Source of the DNA: an uncultured Collinsella sp. | Lineage (GTDB): Bacteria > Actinomycetota > Coriobacteriia > Coriobacteriales > Coriobacteriaceae | Length of the DNA: 10,600 bases | Assembly (NCBI GenBank): GCA_900552705.1 | Contig: USAX01000068.1 | Location: forward strand, 1 to 10,600 | Reading direction: 5' to 3' | Shown: in pieces, positions 4,789 through 10,600 of the stretch | How positions within the stretch are numbered: the stretch's first letter is position 1 | Layout: the number at the start of each line of letters is the position of its first letter | Program-made: the position numbers and the translations under genes | Notes under the pieces: model-generated | Told to the model about the DNA's origin: nothing | What the model saw: the letters and a program-made list of their open reading frames with translations, nothing else | Database searches by the model: none

Positions 4789-6180
4789 ATGGCATATGAC
4801 GATAGGGAGACCGGGCTGACGGTTGAGGACCGCGGCTCCAAGTTGGGTCTTCCCCAAAACCAAGATGCAGAGGCCAATGTACTGGCCGCCATGCTGCTAT
4901 CGCCCGAGGTGGTCGAGGAGGCCCAGGTCGAGCTGCAGCCCGATGACTTCTACCGGCCCATTCATAAGACCATCTATACCGCGATGGTCGATATGTACAA
5001 CAGCCGCATTCCCATCGACTCCATCTCGCTGATCGATTACCTGCGAAGCATCAACAAGCTCGATGCCGTGGGCGGCGAAGCGTACATTTTGGAATTGATG
5101 GGTCAGACCCTGTCGCTCGTCAACTGGCAGCACCATGCCGCTATCGTTCGCCGCGATTCGATGCTGCGTGAGCTGATCGGCGCCACCAACGAGATCAACG
5201 CGCTGGCATACAACGCCCCCACCGACACCAAAGAGGTCGTGGAGCTGGCCGAGAGCAAGTTGCTCAAGGTCACGGCGCGCGAGGTCAAGTCGAGCTACAA
5301 GACGCTGACCGAGTTTATGGTCGAGGCCTATAACGAGGCCGAGGAAGTGTGCCAGGCCGGCGGCCAGGCTGCGGGCGTGCCCACGGGCTTCCCGTCGCTC
5401 GACCGCATGCTCATGGGTTTTCGCGAGGGCCAGCTCATCATCATCGGCGCCCGCCCTGCTGTGGGTAAGACGTCGTTCGCCCTGAACCTGGCGCTCAACG
5501 CCGCCGCCGCCGGTTATACCGTCGGCTTCTTCTCTCTGGAGATGTCGGGCAAGGAAATTGCCCAGCGTCTGATTTGCGCCTACGCCATGATTTCGATCAG
5601 TGACTTCCGCATGGGCCGCATTAGCCCCGAGCAGTGGGCCAATATCAACGAGGCCACGCAGACCTTGTCCAAGCTCGATATTCTGATTGACGATACGCCC
5701 GGCACCACGGTGACCGAGATCCGCGCCAAGAGCCGCCGCATGCTCCACAACAAGGAGAAGGCCATCATCATCCTGGACTACCTGCAGCTGGTGAGTCCTC
5801 CGCCGGGACGCCGCTCCGAGAGCCGTACCGTCGAGGTCTCGGAAATGTCGCGTGGTCTGAAGATCATGGCCAAGGAGCTCAAGATCCCGCTCATCGCGCT
5901 GTCGCAGCTCTCGCGTCAGGTCGAATCCCGTACCGGCAAGCGCCCGCAGCTTTCCGACCTTCGTGAATCGGGCTCCATCGAGCAGGACGCCGATATCGTT
6001 ATGTTCTTGGACCGCTCCGCCGACGAGGCCGAAGCCTCGCGCGACGATCGACCCGACGAGGGCGTTACGCGTATCGTCGTGGCTAAGAACCGTTCGGGCC
6101 CGATCGGCGACGTCGACCTGATGTTCCTGCCGGCATCCACCAAGTTCTATGAGCTTGATGGGGCACATGCCGAGGAGTAG
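4789..6180 (+). CDS. dnaB: Replicative DNA helicase DnaB
   Basis: From ATG 4789 the protein has 463 residues, the normal DnaB length with no intein. The N-terminal collar domain begins LPQNQDAEANVLAAMLLSPE and covers about 21-122. After the linker helix comes the RecA-like motor: Walker A GARPAVGKTS (220-229), the catalytic Glu in FFSLEM (Glu251), Walker B AIIILDYLQL (325-334), the segment LSQLSRQVESR (371-381) and the C-terminal RESGSIEQDAD and VAKNRSGP motifs (Arg finger region). DnaB is a hexamer that unwinds DNA at the replication fork and contacts primase. GAGGA (4779-4783) lies 5 nt before ATG 4789; in-frame ATGs at 4777 and 4783 are alternatives with poorer sites. The gene is separated from rplI by a terminator and has its own promoter. 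Confidence 0.96.
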   Translation: MAYDDRETGLTVEDRGSKLGLPQNQDAEANVLAAMLLSPEVVEEAQVELQPDDFYRPIHKTIYTAMVDMYNSRIPIDSISLIDYLRSINKLDAVGGEAYILELMGQTLSLVNWQHHAAIVRRDSMLRELIGATNEINALAYNAPTDTKEVVELAESKLLKVTAREVKSSYKTLTEFMVEAYNEAEEVCQAGGQAAGVPTGFPSLDRMLMGFREGQLIIIGARPAVGKTSFALNLALNAAAAGYTVGFFSLEMSGKEIAQRLICAYAMISISDFRMGRISPEQWANINEATQTLSKLDILIDDTPGTTVTEIRAKSRRMLHNKEKAIIILDYLQLVSPPPGRRSESRTVEVSEMSRGLKIMAKELKIPLIALSQLSRQVESRTGKRPQLSDLRESGSIEQDADIVMFLDRSADEAEASRDDRPDEGVTRIVVAKNRSGPIGDVDLMFLPASTKFYELDGAHAEE

Positions 6181-6207
6181 GACAGGCGCCCGTTGCACGG
6201 GTATACT
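6179..6207 (+). promoter_or_regulatory. Probable purA promoter overlapping the dnaB stop
   Basis: AGGACA (6179-6184) and TATACT (6202-6207) are 17 nt apart. The -35 matches 4 of 6 and the -10 matches 5 of 6 consensus bases. The -35 begins inside the dnaB stop codon. Start expected near 6214, leaving a leader of about 60 nt. A small hairpin CCCGT/ACGGG lies in the spacer. Confidence 0.5.
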
Positions 6208-6273
6208 GGAAATGTTTTGTGCTTCTGCGTGCCGGCGTGGCGCGTAGACAGTCCATGAATGTAAGGAGTAAAC

Positions 6274-7560
<1,287 letters not shown>

Positions 7561-7582
7561 TCGGGACTATTTGGTTATTGCG

Positions 7583-7629
7583 ATATACCCCTTTGCAGCC
7601 CAAGCGGGCGGCCGAGGGGTATATTTGCT
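7583..7629 (+). terminator. Inverted repeat after purA, possible weak terminator or attenuator
   Basis: ATATACCCCT (7583-7592) and AGGGGTATAT (7615-7624) are perfect 10-bp arms. An inner GCCC/GGGC stem (7598-7609) with loop AAGC lies between them. The sequence continues TTGCTT, only a weak T-run. It could terminate purA transcripts, attenuate read-through into purD, or be an operator at the DNA level. Confidence 0.4.
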
Positions 7630-7636
7630 TGCAAAG

Positions 7637-7655
7637 GGCTCGCGCGGAGCGAGCC
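7637..7655 (+). promoter_or_regulatory. Hairpin just upstream of the purD ribosome binding site
   Basis: GGCTCGC and GCGAGCC form a perfect 7-bp stem with a 5-nt loop, ending 10 nt before the purD Shine-Dalgarno. Together with the repeat at 7583-7624 it makes a structured leader. I see no conserved purine or PRPP riboswitch core. Confidence 0.35.
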
Positions 7656-7678
7656 ATTCATCCATAGAGGAGGCACCC

Positions 7679-8983
7679 TTGAAGGCGGACACTCAAACCA
7701 TCGACATCCTGTTGTTGGGCAGCGGCGGCCGCGAGCATGCTTTGGCAGCTAAGCTCGCAGCATCACCGCGCGCCGGCAAGCTCTACATCGCGCCGGGTAA
7801 CGGCGGCACCGCGAGCTGCGGCGAGAACGTTGTTCTCGACGACTGCGATCCTGCGGCCGTGGCGGCGTTTGCGCAGAGCCACGGATGCGGACTCGTGGTA
7901 ATTGGCCCCGAGGCTCCGCTCGTGGCGGGCGTGGCCGACGCCGTGCGCGCGGCAGGTATTCCCTGCTTTGGCCCGGGTGCCGAGGGTGCCCAGATGGAGG
8001 GTTCCAAGCTGTTCTCCAAGCAGCTCATGGAGCGTGCGGGCATTCCGACGGCAGCCTATGGTTCGTTTACCGACGAGGCTTCGGCTCTCGCCTACGTGCG
8101 CGAGCAGGGCGCTCCGCTGGTCGTGAAGGCCGACGGCCTTGCCGCGGGCAAGGGCGTTATCGTGGCGACCGAACTTGAGCAGGCCGAGGAGGCCGTGCGC
8201 GAGTGCTTTGGCGGCACCTTTGGCGATGCCGGCAACACCGTGGTTATCGAGGAGATGCTCGTTGGTCCCGAGTGCTCGCTGCTCGCCTTTACCGACGGCA
8301 AGACCGTGCGCCCCATGGCCACCTCGCAGGACCACAAGCGCGCCCTCGAGGGCGACAAGGGCCCCAACACCGGCGGCATGGGCGTCTACAGCCCGGTGCC
8401 CATCGTGACCGACGAGGAGCACGCCACCATGGTGGCGGTCATGGAGCAGACCGTGGCTGAGCTTGCCGCCGAGGGCATCGACTACCGCGGCTGCCTGTAT
8501 GGCGGCTTTATGCTCACGCCTGCCGGCCCCAAGGTGCTGGAGTTCAATGCCCGCTTTGGCGATCCCGAGACGCAGGTCGTGCTGCCGCGCCTTAAGAACG
8601 ACCTGGTTGAGGTCATGCTCGCCTGCGCCAACTGCGAGCTCGATCAGATTGAGCTCGACTGGCGTGACGAGTGGGCTGTGGCCGTTGTCCTGACGAGCGC
8701 GGGCTATCCCGGCAGCTACGAGAAGGGCAAGGTCATCACCGGTATCGCCGATGCCGAGGTCATGGAGAACGTGACCGTGTACCACGCGGGCACTGCCGTG
8801 GTGGACGGCCAGCTCGTGACCAATGGTGGCCGCGTGCTTGCCGTGACCGCTCTGGGTGACACGTTCGAGAACGCTCGCAACCTTGCCTACGAGGCCTGCG
8901 AGAAGATTGATTTTGAAGGCAAGACCCTGCGCCACGACATCGGCCTGCGCGCACTGCGCGGCCGCGACGCCTGGGATGCCTAA
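7679..8983 (+). CDS. purD: Phosphoribosylamine-glycine ligase (GAR synthetase)
   Basis: PurD joins phosphoribosylamine and glycine with ATP, the second step of purine synthesis. From TTG 7679 it has 434 residues, the normal length. The N-domain begins ILLLGSGGREHAL (10-22) with IAPGNGGT (37-44). The ATP-grasp part has PLVVKADGLAAGKGVIVA (146-163), DHKRALEGDKGPNTGGMG (218-235) and the metal-binding VLEFNARFGDPETQ (286-299). The C-domain ends TLRHDIGLRAL. The start is set by AGAGGAGG (7666-7673), 5 nt before the TTG; the open frame reaches back into purA but lacks a site and reads through the hairpins. It probably forms a transcription unit with the Nudix gene 21 nt downstream. Confidence 0.97.
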   Translation: MKADTQTIDILLLGSGGREHALAAKLAASPRAGKLYIAPGNGGTASCGENVVLDDCDPAAVAAFAQSHGCGLVVIGPEAPLVAGVADAVRAAGIPCFGPGAEGAQMEGSKLFSKQLMERAGIPTAAYGSFTDEASALAYVREQGAPLVVKADGLAAGKGVIVATELEQAEEAVRECFGGTFGDAGNTVVIEEMLVGPECSLLAFTDGKTVRPMATSQDHKRALEGDKGPNTGGMGVYSPVPIVTDEEHATMVAVMEQTVAELAAEGIDYRGCLYGGFMLTPAGPKVLEFNARFGDPETQVVLPRLKNDLVEVMLACANCELDQIELDWRDEWAVAVVLTSAGYPGSYEKGKVITGIADAEVMENVTVYHAGTAVVDGQLVTNGGRVLAVTALGDTFENARNLAYEACEKIDFEGKTLRHDIGLRALRGRDAWDA

Positions 8984-9004
8984 AATCCGAGAGGAATGAG
9001 ACGG

Positions 9005-9700
9005 ATGGACGAGAAGAACGAAGAGCTCGTGGATGCGCAGATCGTTGAAGAGGACAGCCGCATGTATGGGCACGCCGAGGGCGAGCCTGGCGGCGAGGTC
9101 GCTGACGAGCCGGCGCTGGTGCTGGGCGACGACGACCCGCACGATGCCGAGCTGCACGAGAAGATTCTTTCGGAGGAGTGCGCCTGGAAGGGCAAGATCC
9201 TCGACGTCCACCGTCTTGAGGTTGAGCTGCCCAACGGTCGCCGCAGCGCCCGCGATATCGTTCGCCATTCGGGTGCGGCGGCCGTTGTGGCGCTGACCGA
9301 GAGCGGCAAGATCGTACTGGTGCGTCAGTACCGCACCGCCATCGACCGCGTGACGGTCGAGATTCCCGCCGGCAAGCTCGATCCAGGCGAGGACCCGCTC
9401 GATTGCGCCAAACGCGAGCTGCATGAGGAGACGGGCTTTAGGGCAGGTCGCATTCGCTTTTTGACGTCGATTGTCACGTCCTGCGGCTTCTGCGATGAGA
9501 TCATTCATATCTACCTGGCCACCAAGCTCGAGTTCGACGCGCCCAACCCCGACGATGACGAGTTTGTCAACGTGGACCTGGTGCCGCTGCACGAGCTGAT
9601 CGACGCCGTACTCGACGGCAAGATCGAAGACGCCAAGACCGTCGTGGGCGCCTTGGCCTGCGATAGCATCGCGCACCGCTTGGGCGGGACCGAGCTCTAG
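9005..9700 (+). CDS. Nudix hydrolase, ADP-ribose pyrophosphatase (NudF) type
   Basis: The 231-residue protein has a perfect Nudix box at 123-145: G, five residues, E129, seven residues, then RELHEETGF (137-145), whose glutamates bind the catalytic metal. The preceding segment IVLVRQYRTAIDRVTVEIPAGKL and the later SCGFCDEIIHIYLA match ADP-ribose pyrophosphatases, which split ADP-ribose to AMP and ribose 5-phosphate. Residues 1 to about 55 are a very acidic extension not usual in the family. ATG 9005 is chosen because GAGAGGA (8989-8995) lies 9 nt before it; ATG 8996 directly abuts that site. It follows purD by 21 nt, so co-expression is likely. The exact substrate cannot be fixed from sequence. 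Confidence 0.9.
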   Translation: MDEKNEELVDAQIVEEDSRMYGHAEGEPGGEVADEPALVLGDDDPHDAELHEKILSEECAWKGKILDVHRLEVELPNGRRSARDIVRHSGAAAVVALTESGKIVLVRQYRTAIDRVTVEIPAGKLDPGEDPLDCAKRELHEETGFRAGRIRFLTSIVTSCGFCDEIIHIYLATKLEFDAPNPDDDEFVNVDLVPLHELIDAVLDGKIEDAKTVVGALACDSIAHRLGGTEL

Positions 9701-9728
9701 GTTACGCGGTTTTACCAAACCGCGTAAC
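9701..9728. terminator. Perfect 12-bp hairpin after the Nudix gene, terminator-like without a U-tract
   Basis: GTTACGCGGTTT and AAACCGCGTAAC enclose the loop TACC, starting directly after the TAG stop. No T-run follows on either strand. Hairpin-only terminators have been proposed in actinobacteria, so this may end the purD-Nudix unit; alternatively it stabilises the 3' end. Confidence 0.5.
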
Positions 9729-9741
9729 GAGTCGACGCTGC

Positions 9742-9839
9742 AAACGCCCCTAAGCGGCAATCTGCCTTTCAATCGTCGCTCGCGTACCGAAGTACGCGTC
9801 GCTCCTCTTTCAAGGCACCTTGCTCGCTTAGGGACGTTT
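9742..9839. repeat. Long imperfect palindrome, MITE- or REP-like element
   Basis: Outer arms AAACGCCCCTAAGCG (9742-9756) and CGCTTAGGGACGTTT (9825-9839) are complementary at 14 of 15 positions. Inside, GCCTT/AAGGC arms and a perfect central hairpin CGCGTAC, CGAA, GTACGCG (9781-9798) share the same centre. The 8-bp direct repeat GACGCTGC occurs at 9734-9741, flush with the left arm, and at 9845-9852, 5 nt beyond the right arm, reminiscent of a target duplication. No coding capacity. It lies between the Nudix gene and the ABC transporter gene. Confidence 0.55.
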
Positions 9840-9947
9840 TCGCTGACGCTGCCAGAACATCGGCGTTATGCTTGTTGGGACGCTTTGTTTTCAGCCTGAC
9901 CGGTTCAACCGGATTTCTCACGCTATTTATTTCTCTTCGAGGATTGC

Positions 9948-10600
9948 ATGTTTAAAAGGTTTCTCTCGTATTACGAGCCCCAGATGGGGCTTTTTGTTGC
10001 CGATACTGTTTGTGCTCTGGTGCTTGCCGCCATTGACCTGGCGTTCCCCATTATCCTGCGCAATTTGACCGGTGGGCTCTTTACTCAGGGTCAGGCTGTC
10101 ATTATGCAGGCGCTCGGCATGATTGCGGTGGGCTTGGTGCTGATGTATGCCGTCCGCTGCGCCTGCCGCTATTTTGTGAGCTATTGGGGTCACGTGATGG
10201 GTGCGCGCATGGAGTCCAAGATGCGCGAGGACCTGTTCGACCAGTATGAGCGCTTTAGCTTTGCGTACTTCGACCGTAACAGCTCGGGCGACATGATGAG
10301 CCGCGTGGTCAACGACCTGTTCGATATCTGCGAGGCGGCACACCACGTGCCCGAGTGGATCATCATCTGCGGCATCGAGATTATCGGCTCGTTTGTGATC
10401 CTCTTTACCATCGCCCCGGTGCTGGCGCTTGCCATGGCTGCGGTGACAGCAGCGTTTTCGGTCATCATGTTTTGGCAGAACATGCGCATGCGCGAGGTCT
10501 TTAGCGACAACCGCAAAAAGATCAGCGGCATCAATGCGCAGCTGCAGGATTCGCTGGCGGGCATGCGCGTGGTCAAGAGCTTTGCCAATGAGGAGACCGA
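9948..10600 (+). CDS. ABC exporter half-transporter (membrane domain plus expected ATPase), partial
   Basis: The first 217 codons are present and the gene runs off the right edge. The visible part is the N-terminal transmembrane domain of the six-helix ABC exporter type, with hydrophobic helices at about 15-36, 51-72, 136-156 and 157-177. The intracellular coupling segment MESKMREDLFDQYERFSFAY continues into FDRNSSGDMMSRVVNDL (108-124), and a second loop reads INAQLQDSLAGMRVVKSFANEE (195-216). These are hallmarks of MsbA/MdlB-like fusion transporters; the ATPase domain should follow outside the window. Substrate unknown. GAGGA (9939-9943) lies 4 nt before ATG 9948. The promoter is not clear; a TATTTA at 9924-9929 is too near the start to be secure. 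Confidence 0.92.
   Translation, partial: MFKRFLSYYEPQMGLFVADTVCALVLAAIDLAFPIILRNLTGGLFTQGQAVIMQALGMIAVGLVLMYAVRCACRYFVSYWGHVMGARMESKMREDLFDQYERFSFAYFDRNSSGDMMSRVVNDLFDICEAAHHVPEWIIICGIEIIGSFVILFTIAPVLALAMAAVTAAFSVIMFWQNMRMREVFSDNRKKISGINAQLQDSLAGMRVVKSFANEET

Noticed and set aside
7561..7678. Purine or PRPP riboswitch before purD
   Set aside because: The conserved aptamer core sequences are not present; only simple inverted repeats are seen.
7763..9772. A 669-codon open frame on the minus strand opposite purD and the Nudix gene
   Set aside because: Same reason: antisense shadow of two clear genes, with low-complexity Ala, Gly, His and Leu composition and no ribosome site.

Overview
The window is high-GC DNA with strong Shine-Dalgarno sequences, several TTG starts, CCA-encoded tRNAs and the block rpsF-ssb-rpsR-rplI-dnaB followed by purA and purD. 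This suits a Gram-positive actinobacterium, most likely class Coriobacteriia (Collinsella-like). That assignment comes from remembered gene order and protein style, not from a database search. Most of the window is core chromosome, cut at both ends by partial genes.

Left part, minus strand (1-2415). A truncated exported protein with a bactofilin-like repeat region and C-terminal membrane helices (left edge) lies downstream of a TRIC/UPF0126-type seven-helix channel protein. The channel gene most plausibly starts at a TTG at 1713. Next comes a non-coding stretch holding a 15-codon open frame with an excellent ribosome binding site (plus strand) and a compact element (1939-2077). This element has three perfect hairpins, a tRNA-Ser-like 5' end and a 25-nt copy of a tRNA-Ser 3' end. 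Two tRNA-Ser genes (CGA and GGA anticodons) follow on the minus strand. Each has a terminator hairpin, and the GGA gene has a good promoter.

Centre, plus strand (2416-6180). A roughly 360-nt spacer holds an actinobacterial-type DnaA box and ends in a clear promoter. After it come rpsF (bS6), ssb, rpsR (bS18, zinc-binding type) and rplI (bL9, with an unusual acidic Ala/Glu tail), closed by a strong terminator. The replicative helicase dnaB follows with its own extended -10 promoter.

Right part, plus strand (6181-10600). purA (AMP branch of purine synthesis) has a promoter overlapping the dnaB stop. purD (GAR synthetase) starts at TTG behind a leader rich in inverted repeats. A Nudix hydrolase (ADP-ribose pyrophosphatase type) follows purD by 21 nt. 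Then come a perfect 12-bp hairpin without a U-tract, a roughly 100-bp nearly palindromic MITE-like element, and the first 217 codons of an ABC exporter half-transporter.

I found no convincing new defence or mobile system. The most unusual items are the tRNA-Ser-derived hairpin element at 1939-2077 and the long palindromic element at 9742-9839.
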